A stretch of DNA of 64,000 bases from Rhizoctonia solani (lineage: Eukaryota; Basidiomycota; Agaricomycetes; Cantharellales; Ceratobasidiaceae): the NCBI RefSeq assembly GCF_016906535.1, contig NC_057380.1, forward strand, positions 1,488,001 to 1,552,000, in the 5' to 3' direction. A model generated the notes under the pieces. That model saw nothing but the letters and a program-made list of their open reading frames with translations. It made no database searches and was not told the DNA's origin. How positions within the stretch are numbered: position 1 is the first letter of the stretch; every line of letters begins with the position of its first letter. The position numbers and the translations under genes are program-made. Below are positions 47,001 through 58,629 of the stretch, one piece after another.

Positions 47001-48567
47001 CGCACCCCAGTGGGCTCGTCCGTTGTTTGATATGCTCCAGGATGCGCAAACCCGGTTGGAGAGCCTCGAAGGCGGACGAAATAGGATCGAAGCCCCGCCC
47101 TCGCATATTGGGTCTCATAGACCCCCATCGGATGGTGGGTGCACTCTACTACTCACCGTTATTTAACTTATGTACCTATAGCTGGGTTTGATCTAAACAT
47201 CGGCCGCACACCTATGACCGCACATGGAAACATTGATGCTTCGACCGTTCCATCTGGCACACACGTTGGTGAATCGGTTCTAGGCGGCAAAACTGCCGAC
47301 TACCAACAGCCCCTCGAGGATGAATTCCCGGACCACTCTCGTGAGCACATCCAAGACCCGGGGACTATCCGCCAGGCGCTGAGGGAATTTTTGCATCCAG
47401 ATGAACATGAGCAGAGCGTGGCTGGTGGTCGATCCTTTGCTGGACCTGGAACTGCTATGGACCGTTCGGTATTTGGCCGTGGAGAGTCAGTCTTTGGGCA
47501 TGAGCAAGAACCATCGATTGCGGGTGGCGAAGGTGACGTCGAAGAGGAGCTTTACAAGCTTAGAGTCAAGCAACCCCCTCCTCGCTCAGAGGTTTCCCAT
47601 AACGGAGAGGTTCCTGAGATTCCGGGCGAAGACAGGAACGATGATCATCCTCCACAGAGCGCGGTGTCTGCTCCTCCTGATCGTGATCGGGCGTTGCAGA
47701 CGTACCAGGCTCCACCGGTTTGGCAGCGCGTGCACCAGCGATTGTTGAACTGGGCCATGGTCTGGCCCTTGACCGAGTTGGACAAGGCGCTTGCGAGCAC
47801 TGAACGAGGACATCAAGTTGAAGAAATCGCGCTGAGCGTGTGGTGTACCCAGGTTTATAAGCGCTACGTTCGTGCGCGTATGTCTGAAGGCGGCGGGGAC
47901 GTGTCCAAGGTCGATCGTATGTATGTCCCGCCCAATATGGCAGACGCGATTAGCACCGCGGTGTATAATGGCCGACATGGAGACGCGTGTCAGATGTTGA
48001 AGGATTTGTGGACGCCGTTTGGGTTGGAGGGCATGCCGAGGTTGATTATTGTCCTTGCGAGGCATAGGAGGGATGAGCATCATTGGGTCACTCACAGGCA
48101 AGTTGCTGTGCTTTTTTCTTACTTTCTGTAAGAATCGTATTGACTCGTTTGGATAGGTTCTCGCTGCCTGATGGTCAACTCTCGACCTATGATACGTATC
48201 CCGAAAAGTCCCTTCCCGATGGACGTGTAAGTTGTTTTGTCCGTGTTTATGAGGATGAATGCTGATGCGATTGACCCAGCCCCTTGGATGGTGGTTCGCT
48301 ATTCGTAGTGCATGGCCACATGCGTCATACCCTCCCGCCGACGCCCTTGTCCAAAAAATGGTCCGAATCAATCGCCCGCTCCAACTGCTCGTGGACTGTT
48401 CGGTTGCGGCTGCTGCCATCTGGCGCAACCTCCTTATGGGAAGCAAAGCCGAACGAAGTGTCGACCTCGAACGTTTGCGCGATTTGATCAGCACAGAAGT
48501 CAAATCGCTCAAGCAACGTAAAGAAATGGGCCGCTTGACGGTGTCTACTTCCCGGAACGACGATTGA
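44040..48567 (+). CDS. Large disordered protein with repeated xTG phospho-motifs; function unknown
   Basis: ATG 44040 (MATPFIDSEVAPVQYYHLQS), Pro-rich and acidic N-terminal exons (GSEASYQRTLQQAAGGYPTE), a 45240-45560 intron of about 320 bases, then an 1100-residue-scale low-complexity region. Within 45648-45984 are seven motifs of the form [LIV]xxQxTG: VSTQITG, VAPQQTG, VQPQMTG, IAPQMTG, IQPQQTG, VQPQMTG, VIPQMTG. A helical basic segment follows (ISERELLEVLK-type MSERELLEVLKTPRTSY, IRKAVRKAAKMRIKRLGI), and the C-terminal part is ordered: WQRVHQRLLNWAMVWPLTEL, PRLIIVLARHRRDEHHWVTH, LQLLVDCSVAAAAIWRNLLM, VKSLKQRKEMGRLTVSTSRN, TGA 48565-48567. No named family recognised. The motifs match the known consensus of Ark1/Prk1 actin-patch kinases. 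The exact join of one N-terminal exon near 44460 is unsure. Confidence 0.75.
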
Positions 48568-50159
48568 AACACTTCTGATACTGTCCCGTCCAATAATATC
48601 TAGAAGAAAGGATGGACAAGCTGATCTAGCACAAGTTGGTATTTTCTTTTGGTCTGGTTTGGTTATGATCTACTTTTGCGTCTTTTATACACTACACATT
48701 ATCCCCTTGTTTGTTTGTGTGTTCGGATTTAGTCCTGTGTTTTGCCTTGCTTTTGTTACGATCCGGTACGCCCCCCGTTCATGTCCTGCTTTTGTCACCT
48801 TGTACTTGCTTGGATGTGTGATGTTGCCAGAAATATATGTTACCTTTTTTCTCTTTGAATTTGCGTGATTTGAGGTTGAGCACCAGTAGCATGATCTGTG
48901 CGATGCCATTTGGGTTACTCACTCACCGATCGCTGATGCCCAACGGCAAGTAGTAAAGGATATCGCCATCCCTAGCGGGCTGCAGTAATATTCCCATGCA
49001 GTGCTTGCATGAAACCTGCCCTTCACGTTCAGCATATTGGAAATTTAACTTTATTACCACGACTGCCAATAAACTCAACCAAATGTTCTTCTTGTGTTTT
49101 TACTATCTCAAAATAAGTTAGGCTAGAGAAAGCTCTAATACATAGGAAAGATTTGAGGCTCTTATTTTCAGGATATGGATCGATTCCCCTCTGCGTGCTA
49201 CATGATACGGTGGCTATGTCGTCGAAAATTTCGTTTGCGAACTTATCCTGGCTCGTATTACTGGATACGGATGACTTTGTAATGATACTATGGAGCTGTC
49301 GTTACTGGCTATAACACGTGCGTTAGCCTCTCGAACGTAAGTTATAAGTGGCTGATGGCTTCCCAAGCATACCACCCTGTACCGAGAACACACTGGTTGT
49401 ACTGGCATATTATTTCGAAGCCACATGCTGGAATACACTACAAGCATGATAAATGGGGTCAACCAAACACACACCCCTTGTAAATACTCTGTGCCCTTCG
49501 TCCCCTATTACTATTCACGATAGTTGGGCCCAAAAATAGCATAGATTGAATCCTGATTGAATTCAGAGCCAGTTGCTAAAAGCCGGTGGAGATTGTGGGT
49601 GGAAATTCGTACTATGGGATCAGCCACTGTCGATGCACGCTTTTTCGTGAGGCTCGTACAATGGCAAGTGATCACAATATTGATGTATAAGAGTATTGAT
49701 AATTGTCCCAGAGGGCTCGATCAGATAGAAGCACACCTAGTCTGCTCTGTACCGATAACTACTGTACGGGGTCATTGCTGTTTGTCTAATGACCAAGAGG
49801 ATAGTATCCTCCAGAAGGTGATAAATTCCACTATGGCCCAATTTTAGATACCTCCGGGGCACATACCTGGGCCAGGCACGCCAAGACTGAGTATTTGATC
49901 GGCCTGTGGCATTAGCCATACCTCGGCGCTCAAATATTACGCAAAAAGGAAAACTCGATTACACCCAACCTTATCGTTTACGCCAGCACTGCCTATCACC
50001 CAGCTAATAGGTCATATCGGACACATTTTTAAGTCTAGAATGAAATGCGGACAATTTTAAAGAGGTCTCGTGCCTGCCGCCTGGCGTCCTCATATATCAA
50101 GCTCCTCAGAGATGCTGGCGAACTAGGTTATCCTCCCTCCGTGCCTCATCTCCGCGACC
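48568..50159. other. Intergenic, about 1.6 kb
   Basis: 3' flank of the large gene and upstream region of the eight-cysteine membrane protein gene. ORFs 49214-49474 and 49557-49847 have no domain. No repeat seen. Confidence 0.45.
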
Positions 50160-51361
50160 ATGTTGTGGGTTTCATATCTAATCGGCGTCGCCGCCTATGC
50201 TTCCGTTGCCACCTCGCTCGCACTTAACTCGAGACAGATCCAGTGGCCCACGCTTCCCAACAACTTGACTGAAGACGTTCTTCAGGTGGCGGGCGCAATC
50301 TCCCCTCCCTGTGCAGCAAATACTACCTGGTGTCAGCAATTGACAGAAGTAGTGGTGTGTTTGCTGCTGGTTTTGAAACAAGAGGGATACTGAGTTTGAC
50401 CCTTCAGATTCCTCGATGCCAACGCCTGCGTGGGGGTAGGTCAATTGAGTGAATGGGTTCGAGCATAAATCACTGATGAGGCTATACCAGACCCCGGGTG
50501 CTGGTGTGGTAATCACGACCCACTTCATGTATGTTATTATTATTATTTTTACCCATTTATTATCTAATTGATACTTACTTCTCCAGTACTGTGCGATATG
50601 TATGTCGAGTCCTAGCGACAACCAAACCACCGCGGATCAAATGCAAGCGGCTACCGCTGGTCATAATGGTACGAGCTACCCACCTAATCGAGTCGAGCTG
50701 TTGCTCATGGAACCTCAGCTTTCCATGTTGCGTGCAATGCATATGAGCAGTTGATCAACGGCACAGCCGTTGTTACTTCAACTTCTTCCTCTACAAGCCC
50801 GGCCACCAGCGAAACTTCAACTCCAACCGCGGTCAGTTCTAATTCTGGTGATAACAAAGTTCCCATCGGTCCTATAGTCGGGGGTGGTAAGTGTCTATCA
50901 AATGGTAGACGAAGGCTTCCATTTTGAGAAATAACCATGATAGTTGTTGGTGGCGTTGTTGGTCTCGCCCTCGTGGTTGGAATCATATACCTCCTGGCAA
51001 TTGTACTCAAGAAAAATGACCGTACAAGCGAAGTAAGTACACAATTCAGTTCTATACCAAGTACTAATGCTAACCTATTAGCGCTACTAGGTCCGGCCTT
51101 CGAACGTTTCTTACCTATCAAGTGAACATAAAAGTCCAAATCTGTATGCTGCTCCGTATCCTCAGTTACCAGCTTCCTATCCGGGTCCAGCCCCTGGTCA
51201 TATTTCACCACGTAAGTATCTGTGGGCCAGACCTCCACGAGCTCATCTGATTCCTTAGTTGCGTTGGGGTCATAGATAATAACAATTACATTCCAGAACC
51301 CATGAATCCCATGACTGGCGCTGCTCAACCTCAACCCCCGATTCAACCCAGCCACAACTGA
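50160..51361 (+). CDS. Single-pass membrane protein with eight-cysteine ectodomain
   Basis: ATG 50160 gives a signal-peptide-like start (MLWVSYLIGVAAYASVATSL), then RQIQWPTLPNNLTEDVLQVA and SPPCAANTTWCQQLTE. Short exons follow: FLDANACVG, DPGCWCGNHDPLH, YCAICMSSPSDNQTT and FHVACNAYEQLINGT. The mature ectodomain has eight cysteines; the D-x2-C-x-C element recalls CFEM domains, but spacing is not canonical. A Ser/Thr-rich stalk (VVTSTSSSTSPATSETSTPT), one membrane helix (GGVVGLALVVGIIYLLAIVL) with KK after it, and a Pro/Tyr-rich cytoplasmic tail (YAAPYPQLPASYPGPAPGH) complete it; TGA 51359-51361. Six short introns. Likely a plasma-membrane or wall sensor-like protein; that role is inferred from architecture. 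A decayed copy lies at 27700-28399. Confidence 0.78.
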
Positions 51362-51689
51362 GATCATTTCTTAACACCTTTACTTTCTTTTTTCTTTTTC
51401 TTGGAGTAGTGGGTTTACCCTTAAAGTACTAATGTTATGTCTGTACTGTACACATGATTGGAACGAATTTACGAATCAAGTTATATCGAAGCTCAGGTAT
51501 CCGCTGACGCCTCGCGATCGTGGAAGTAAGCATATTTGTCTGCCGATCGCATCGGTGGCTGTGAGTTCGCGATTCGGTCGTATATGGAATTTTCGCACGC
51601 TCTCATTCGGCGATCCAATCTCTTCATTTATAAACTCCCAGGCCTTGTTTGTAGGTCCCCCGCACTTGTATAGGTATACGATTAGTGAC
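51362..51689. promoter_or_regulatory. Spacer upstream of THI6
   Basis: 328 bases between the membrane-protein gene and THI6, both on plus. I saw no clear TPP-riboswitch core, but a fungal TPP riboswitch was not systematically folded. Confidence 0.35.
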
Positions 51690-53920
51690 ATGACAAAAAT
51701 TGACTATTCTCTTTATCTTGTAACGGCGCGAGAATTTCTACCGCCTGGTAAAGTGAGTATCTGGGCTTCGTCTCTCAGAATAGGACAGCCTGACTGGTGG
51801 CCCGACTAGGACTATTATGAGTCCTTGGAGGAGGTAATTATTCTGCGACTTTAACTTTGATGCCTACTAAAACCTGATCTCAGAGTATTCAAGGGGGTGT
51901 TACGGTCGTCCAAGTGCGAGAGAAGAAATCGGATACTGGAGAAGTATACTGCTCAAACCTTTCGCTCGAGCCTTCTCTCACCCTTTTTAGTTTATTGAGA
52001 TTGCCCGCCGAACGAAGCAAATATGCGACAAGTACAACGTACCGATGTTCGTGAATGATCGAGTGGACGTGGCACTGGCAGTTGGCGCAACTGGCGTACA
52101 TATCGGTCAGACTGATATGCCAGTTTCGACAGCTAGGAAGCTTCTAGAATTGGCACATTCAAGTGTGTAAATTGTCCTTTGATTATTCCAAAGTTTGATT
52201 GACATTTGATAGATTCGCCTTGTCTGATTGGAGTATCGGTTAGTAATGTGGACGAGGCCAAGCGTGCTGTATTAGACGGAGCTGATTATGTTGGAATTGG
52301 GGCGGTCTGGTAACTATCTAATGGATCGAAGGAACCGAGTATTTTAATGATCAATTTCAAGGGCCACCGCGACGAAGGATCTCGTCAAGCCGGTACTGGG
52401 TGTTCGAGGTCTGGGAGATATGCTGGACATAGTAGGAGACGCGGGGATTCCGGCTGTGGCTATCGGTAAGTGAAGTCCCTAAGGTTACCAAAGCTTCTAA
52501 TTCAGAATATACAAACAGGTGGCATCAAGGTTCACAATGCTCTCCATACATTACATGGGGCAGTTGGTCCGATTACAGGAACCGCTCTTTCCGGTCTTGC
52601 TATTGCAACTGAAATAATCAGCGCACCGGATGCCTCGATACCTGCAAAAGCATTGACGCAGATCATCAACTCTCGTTCCAGGCACTTCCATTGGCCTGCT
52701 CTATGTCTTCCCGCAAACACTTCTCCATCGGCGGCCCTCCTGGCCGAAAATGCCGGCTCGCTCTTGACAGCGTTGAGAGAGCATTCTCCACTCATACACC
52801 AGATCACGAATAATGTGGTTATAGCTCAGAGCGCAAATGCTACTCTAGCGCTGGGTGCCAGCCCGATTATGGCCACTGCACCAGAAGAAATGGAAGATCT
52901 GAGCAAAGTAGCGGGCGGACTTCTTATAAATTTTGGGACAATCACAAACAAGGCGGGTATGCTGATTGCGGGTATGTACCTCGTTTAGCCATGATTTTGG
53001 ACTCGTTTTTTAACATTGTACGGCGCATACAGGGAAAGCAGCTAACGCAAACAAGAAACCAGGTAAATAATCCTTAGGAGAACATAAGCGGCGCTAACCA
53101 AAAAATAGTTGTATTTGACCCAGTCGGCGTCGGTGCGACCCAATTCCGACGGGAAACTGCAAGTGGTGCGTTAAGTGCAGTTTGTGTTTCAGAGTAAAAT
53201 ATTGAATGCGAAATTTAAGAGCTTTTGAACTCATGGCAAGCAAGTGTCATCAAAGGTAATGCCGGGGAGATTGGGGCTCTCCTAGGATCCTCAGAGGTAA
53301 TTGAATAAAACGCGACGATATTATCTAATAATAGACTACCCTAGGTTATTGCAAGAGGGGTTGACAGTGTTGGTCCTGGATTCTCTGACCCAGCAAACAT
53401 CGTTCGTGCTCTAGCCAAGCGAGAACGTAAGCCTAATCTTAAATGGTGAACCAAATCTCTACATACTAATTCACAGTGCCTGGTTCCCAATCTAGGCTGC
53501 ATTGTCGTAATGACCGGCAAGACCGATTATGTATCTGATGGTTACAGCGCTGTTGCCCTCTCGAATGGACATTCCATGCTGGAGGATATAACTGGGAGCG
53601 GATGTATTGTAGGGACTGCGATTGCGGCTTTCGCCGCTGCATCTCGCCTCATAGCAGCAGAGAACACTGAGGATGAAGGCAAACTTGTTCGGGGAACATG
53701 TTCCAGGCTGCCGTAGCGGGGTGAGACTAGCCTGTTTATCTGTTCACGCCGCGAATGCTGATCCTCTATCAGGGTTCTTGCAATAACGATCGCATCGGAA
53801 ATTGCAGCGGCTCGCCCGGACGTCAAGGGTACTGGAACGTTTATGTCGGCACTTATCGACGAATTGTACAACTTGAAGCCGCAAAACATTGCAGACCGTG
53901 CCATGGTCGAAATTTTGTAG
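51690..53920 (+). CDS. THI6: Bifunctional thiamine-phosphate synthase / hydroxyethylthiazole kinase, one frame break
   Basis: Joins HMP-PP to HET-P and phosphorylates hydroxyethylthiazole, the final steps of thiamine monophosphate synthesis. ATG 51690 (MTKIDYSLYLVTAREFLPPG). The ThiE half: SIQGGVTVVQVREKKSDTGE, CDKYNVPMFVNDRVDVALAV, GVHIGQTDMPVSTARKLL, DYVGIGAVWATATKDLVKPV and GIPAVAIGGI. The ThiM half: TALREHSPLIHQITNNVVIA, NATLALGASPIMATAPEEME, VVFDPVGVGATQFRRE, VIKGNAGEIGALLG, VVMTGKTDYVSDG and EDITGSGCIVGTAIAAFAAA, then ALIDELYNLKPQNIADRAMV and TAG 53918-53920. About twelve introns. A G-run at 53691-53694 seems one base short: LVRG must continue NMFQAAVAG. The fused order ThiE-ThiM is that of fungal THI6. 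Thiamine-repressed expression is usual for the family but not visible here. Confidence 0.92.
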
Positions 53921-54977
53921 AATGGTTATTAGAGATCGCTTCGCCTCTTTCAATGGAAAGGTGATTAAAGTTCTACTCATATCGCCTATAATTGCCATGA
54001 ATTTTATAAATTACGATGAATTAATCCCATCGAGTCCTACTGAATATACTATTGTTTCTGCCAACTTATGTGCACTTTATAAGAACGAGTGTGTGGAGGC
54101 AGATGGTAAGTACACATTAAGTGAAACATCTCAATGTACTAGCGGTGCAGGCAATTATCGCACTACACGAATTAGGGTAAGTGGGGTTTTGCGACGGAGC
54201 CTGTGGAGGCCGCAAAACTTGTGATGGGCCGGTCAGGATGGGCCTCACATTGTTCGCCTCTGTGCCGTATTTACATGTGCGCATATTGTTAATCGTGCTA
54301 CGACACGGCGTTTTTATACCGCGTCTTTTCCCTTCCATACCACGCAATGCGAGCCCGCTGTGCTCGCAGCTGGTTTGTCCTTATATTCTTTTCCTTTTCT
54401 GTGATTCCCGCCTACCCACTCCAATACTACTCACATTCGACCGACCTGGTTTGGCCGCCCACCCAGCTCTCTCGGTGTCGCGGCGCCCGTGCTACCCCAG
54501 TTCTGCGTACCGCCTCACTTGTCCCCATCCCTCTTCGCCCTCCGGTCGCGATCGTCTGTGTCTTCCTTATTTCTATTAGTCACGCTTATTTCCTAATCAG
54601 TGCCCCGGCCGAGGCCAAGTATGGGCTACGATTGACAGCTAAGTATAATATTATAAGTCATTCATTATATGTAGTTTCCAAAATACGATAAAACATACAA
54701 GCGGGTTAAAATCAAGATTAAATTTGACTCCCAAGAGAGGGAAATATACCCACCACTCGATTCAGCAAAACATGTTTTTTTGGGCCTTAGATTTTTACGG
54801 ATAATCTGGGCAGATGATGGAATATAATACAAGTCTGACTGGCGGTACACTTTAAACTGAACCCAAATGCCTACTCGTTGTGGAGATAATGTCGCCATAT
54901 GTTGACGATTCTCACAAGGAATTGGAGATATTGCAATATTTGTTAAGATGTTTGCGCCGCTGGTACATAGTATATAC
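53921..54977. other. Intergenic, outside the inverted duplication
   Basis: Contains a Py-rich plus-strand ORF (54181-54579) that looks compositional rather than coding. No gene supported. AT-rich towards 54977. Confidence 0.45.
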
Positions 54978-56140
54978 GCGGTCGATCGTGTACTACTTCT
55001 GACTGCTTGCTCCCAGATGTATCAAGCAAAGGTAGAAGACGTTATAGATTATTAAGTAGATAGGACAATACATATGTAGTAGCTCAGCATTAGAGATAGT
55101 TAGCCGAGAGCTCTGAAGAGATTAGAACTTGCAGCTGCAGGGCAATCATTGGCGAGTGAGCGCACGCGAGATCGAGAAAGATTGTATGCTTACCTGGCGT
55201 TCGCTGTATTCTTGGTCAGCGTCGTGGGCTCGTCGCCCTTGTTGTTGCCTTGGAACGTGTCGCACACCGATGTCAGGCTGGTGTACGAGTTCGTCTTGGT
55301 GTCGATCGTCGCCACGTCTCCGAAGTTCGAGTTCACGCCGGCGAGCAGCTTGCCGTTGCGAGCGATTATGTTGCTGATCTGCACCTCGCGCTTGACCTGA
55401 GTGCTGCAGTTACCGCATGAGCGGTAGAGCTTGCCGAAGTCCTGAACGCAGTACGAGTCGATCTTGACGAGACCTAAGCGGCAAAGATGAGGCGGACTCA
55501 ATTGCAGAGCCAATGGGAGCAACTCACCTCCGCCGTTGTGCTGGACAACCTTGTCGGACGCGCTCTTGGCGCCTCCGCCGGTGATGGTGGTCGTGCCGGA
55601 GCTCTGTCTGATGGTAATGGCATCCTCGCATACGTCCTCGAACCAGACGTTGCGGATGGTGCAAGGGCCCTGGCAGTGTACTCCCTCGTTCTGGTCGGCG
55701 CGCCGATCACAGCGTTACTGCAGGGTATATGCATGAATACGTGACCATAGGGCCAGCTTGAATGCAACAGTAACGCCAAAACTTACGCAAGAGTGGCACC
55801 AGACTCGAGGATGAAGACGGCGTCCTTGGTACCGCCTTCCTTCTGACCGCCGCATGTGACGCCTCGGCCATAACGTAGGTTCTTGCCTGCGGGTCAATGC
55901 ATATAAGTACAGGCATGCGCAGATATCTTCCGAGACTTACCGTCAAAGCTTTCGCCAGCCTTGATGGTACGAGCTTCAGATAGCTTGACGTTGGTAGATG
56001 CGGATGGATTAGGGAACGAGCAGCTGGCCGCACGCTTCTCCGAAGGAATGGCGAGCGCAGTCTGAGCAAGCACACCGGCGACGACAGCGAGGGTAGCGAA
56101 CGATAGCTGAACCATATTATCAGAGATAGTCGTGAGTTGA
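54978..56140 (-). repeat. Left arm of the inverted duplication (1163 bases)
   Basis: Reverse complement of 57069-58229. By eye the arms match base for base in every part compared, apart from one extra GC pair of bases at 55697-55704 (GGCGCGCC against GGCGCC in the right arm). The arm carries the whole pectate lyase gene, 25 bases upstream of its ATG and about 144 bases beyond its stop. Confidence 0.9.
55122..56115 (-). pseudogene. PL3 pectate lyase, mirror copy with 2-base insertion
   Basis: Same gene as 57094-58085, read in the other direction. Start 56115-56113 (MVQLSFATLAVVAGVLAQTA), introns, LRYGRGVTCGGQKEGGTK and NAVIGA are identical. At 55697-55704 two extra bases (GC) shift the frame: after NAVIGA the product becomes a short unrelated tail ending near 55498, losing EGVHCQGPCTIRNVWFEDVC, DKVVQHNGGG and all later conserved sequence. 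The downstream exons, splice sites and stop (55124-55122) are unchanged from the intact copy. As everything else is identical, the insertion must be newer than the duplication, or is an assembly error in a GC dinucleotide repeat. Confidence 0.85.
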
Positions 56141-57068
56141 GAAGGGGATAATTGTACTGTAGCTGAATCTGAATGTCAAAGTACCAAATCCAGTGCTTTG
56201 CTTTTATGCCCCTTGGATTCTGTATCTTCGCCCCCATAGTTATCATGTTGGCTGTTACATCTCTCGCCGACGCGGTACACGTGGCTTGGTATTCGTCAAT
56301 GTTTTCATTCTTCACGGACGACAACGGGGAGTAGAGTCTATTTGCTTAGTTCTGTAGCCGTGGTCTGTGTATCTTCTTCCACCAATTTGTCTTGCCAAGC
56401 ACATTTTCACGTGTCATTCTTTTGATATACACTAGTAGCTCCAGAGCGACATTAAATGATCCCGGCCCGGACAGGGACCTGTAAAGGTACAGTACAGGCC
56501 AGCAATAAATAATCAATAAAAACAACCTTATCTATTTGACAATACATTGAAATTCATATACCCAACCGAGCGTGGATAAACCGCCAAGCCTCAGCAACTC
56601 ATCGAACGTTTAGTCTTTTTAGCCTCATATAGCATACGACAAATGTAGATGATGCTTACAAACCCACTGGGGTTCAGTCACGGGGTGTAAGCCATGAAAA
56701 GTACTAGTAAATAAAAGGTTAGCAGTGTGGCCAGGTAAGAAGAGAACCCAGCGACAGACAACCAACGAATTTGGACACGTCATGGCGAAGTGATCCGGAA
56801 TGAAATTGGAGCGACAAATGGACTTGTCCAAGTGACTCTAGTGGTAGTCGAGACCATTTGACATGCACCAGCAGAGTAAGAGATTGCAGGGATAGAATAC
56901 TATACGTGGCTCCTTCAGTTGTTCGAAAGTGGGTCAGCTGCGCTGGTTGACAGTAGCAACTCGAGTTCAACAGTGTTTAAATACAGAGGGGTGCACCAAG
57001 CATTCAGCATCAGCCCTTAGCTTTCCTCGCTCATCCGATATCGCCCTCATACTGCCATAGCTCTATCG
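56141..57068. promoter_or_regulatory. 928-base spacer / divergent promoter between pectate lyase copies
   Basis: Unique sequence between the arms; the two genes diverge from it. Towards the right gene there is a TATA-like TTTAAATACAGAGG at about 56974, near 120 bases before the ATG. Towards the left gene a TATA-like CATAAAAG (read on minus) lies at about 56205. Because only about 25 bases upstream of each ATG are duplicated, the copies have different promoters. The minus ORFs at 56625-56970 have no domain. Confidence 0.55.
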
Positions 57069-58229
57069 TCAACTCACGACTATCTCTGATAATATGGTTC
57101 AGCTATCGTTCGCTACCCTCGCTGTCGTCGCCGGTGTGCTTGCTCAGACTGCGCTCGCCATTCCTTCGGAGAAGCGTGCGGCCAGCTGCTCGTTCCCTAA
57201 TCCATCCGCATCTACCAACGTCAAGCTATCTGAAGCTCGTACCATCAAGGCTGGCGAAAGCTTTGACGGTAAGTCTCGGAAGATATCTGCGCATGCCTGT
57301 ACTTATATGCATTGACCCGCAGGCAAGAACCTACGTTATGGCCGAGGCGTCACATGCGGCGGTCAGAAGGAAGGCGGTACCAAGGACGCCGTCTTCATCC
57401 TCGAGTCTGGTGCCACTCTTGCGTAAGTTTTGGCGTTACTGTTGCATTCAAGCTGGCCCTATGGTCACGTATTCATGCATATACCCTGCAGTAACGCTGT
57501 GATCGGCGCCGACCAGAACGAGGGAGTACACTGCCAGGGCCCTTGCACCATCCGCAACGTCTGGTTCGAGGACGTATGCGAGGATGCCATTACCATCAGA
57601 CAGAGCTCCGGCACGACCACCATCACCGGCGGAGGCGCCAAGAGCGCGTCCGACAAGGTTGTCCAGCACAACGGCGGAGGTGAGTTGCTCCCATTGGCTC
57701 TGCAATTGAGTCCGCCTCATCTTTGCCGCTTAGGTCTCGTCAAGATCGACTCGTACTGCGTTCAGGACTTCGGCAAGCTCTACCGCTCATGCGGTAACTG
57801 CAGCACTCAGGTCAAGCGCGAGGTGCAGATCAGCAACATAATCGCTCGCAACGGCAAGCTGCTCGCCGGCGTGAACTCGAACTTCGGAGACGTGGCGACG
57901 ATCGACACCAAGACGAACTCGTACACCAGCCTGACATCGGTGTGCGACACGTTCCAAGGCAACAACAAGGGCGACGAGCCCACGACGCTGACCAAGAATA
58001 CAGCGAACGCCAGGTAAGCATACAATCTTTCTCGATCTCGCGTGCGCTCACTCGCCAATGATTGCCCTGCAGCTGCAAGTTCTAATCTCTTCAGAGCTCT
58101 CGGCTAACTATCTCTAATGCTGAGCTACTACATATGTATTGTCCTATCTACTTAATAATCTATAACGTCTTCTACCTTTGCTTGATACATCTGGGAGCAA
58201 GCAGTCAGAAGTAGTACACGATCGACCGC
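57069..58229 (+). repeat. Right arm of the inverted duplication (1161 bases)
   Basis: Reverse complement of 54978-56140. Identity ends sharply at both sides: TCAACTCACG at the inner edge, ACCGC at the outer edge. Confidence 0.9.
57094..58085 (+). CDS. PL3 pectate lyase, secreted
   Basis: Cleaves polygalacturonate by beta-elimination outside the cell; calcium-dependent in this family. Exons 57094-57268, 57323-57422, 57492-57679, 57734-58013 and 58073-58085 total 756 bases, 251 residues, typical for PL3. Signal peptide MVQLSFATLAVVAGVLAQTA with cleavage likely after TALA, then IPSEKR, a possible Kex2 site. Conserved parts: LRYGRGVTCGGQKEGGTK, AVFILESGATLA, NAVIGADQNEGVHCQGPCTI, VWFEDVCEDAITIR, DKVVQHNGGG, LVKIDSYCVQDFGKLYRSCG, CSTQVKREVQISNIIARNGK and the final SCKF. 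Frame intact. Plant cell-wall degradation, hence a plant-associated life style, is inferred. Its identical but frame-shifted twin lies at 55122-56115. Confidence 0.93.
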
Positions 58230-58629
58230 ATACATACGCACATACCAATAAATTGAGACCACCTTTGCCTAGCACTAGCTTTTCACAATTTTTGTGCAAT
58301 ACAATGCCTCGAGAAATATTAAAGATATGGTTCTAGTCTTTAATCTAAATGTATGTACTAGTGTGTCTCTTATGGACTTCACCTGACACATTGAGGTTGA
58401 TGAACACATCCAACATGCCTCTATAATCAAACTCGAATCGATAGTATTTTCAACTCATGGGTGCTGTGTGACCGGTATGTCCATTTTTGTTATTTAGAGA
58501 ACCGAGAAGTTACATATTCCACTCTAGAGGAAGCAATCGCATTACAGGAGATTGTACAATATTAGTATACGGCTCAAAATGATATCTTCTAAGCAACATA
58601 AACATAAATACTTTTGTCTCTATCGACAG
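58230..58629. other. Spacer between pectate lyase and transcription factor
   Basis: AT-rich; 3' flanks of two convergent genes. Nothing else seen. Confidence 0.45.

Noticed and set aside
47586..48593. 335-codon minus-strand ORF
   Set aside because: Antisense shadow of the conserved C-terminal exon of the large disordered protein gene.
51362..51689. TPP riboswitch upstream of THI6
   Set aside because: Expected in some fungal thiamine genes, but I could not identify the conserved core by eye; not claimed.
54181..54579. 132-codon plus-strand ORF downstream of THI6
   Set aside because: Pyrimidine-rich composition, no domain, and overlaps a second long frame of similar quality.
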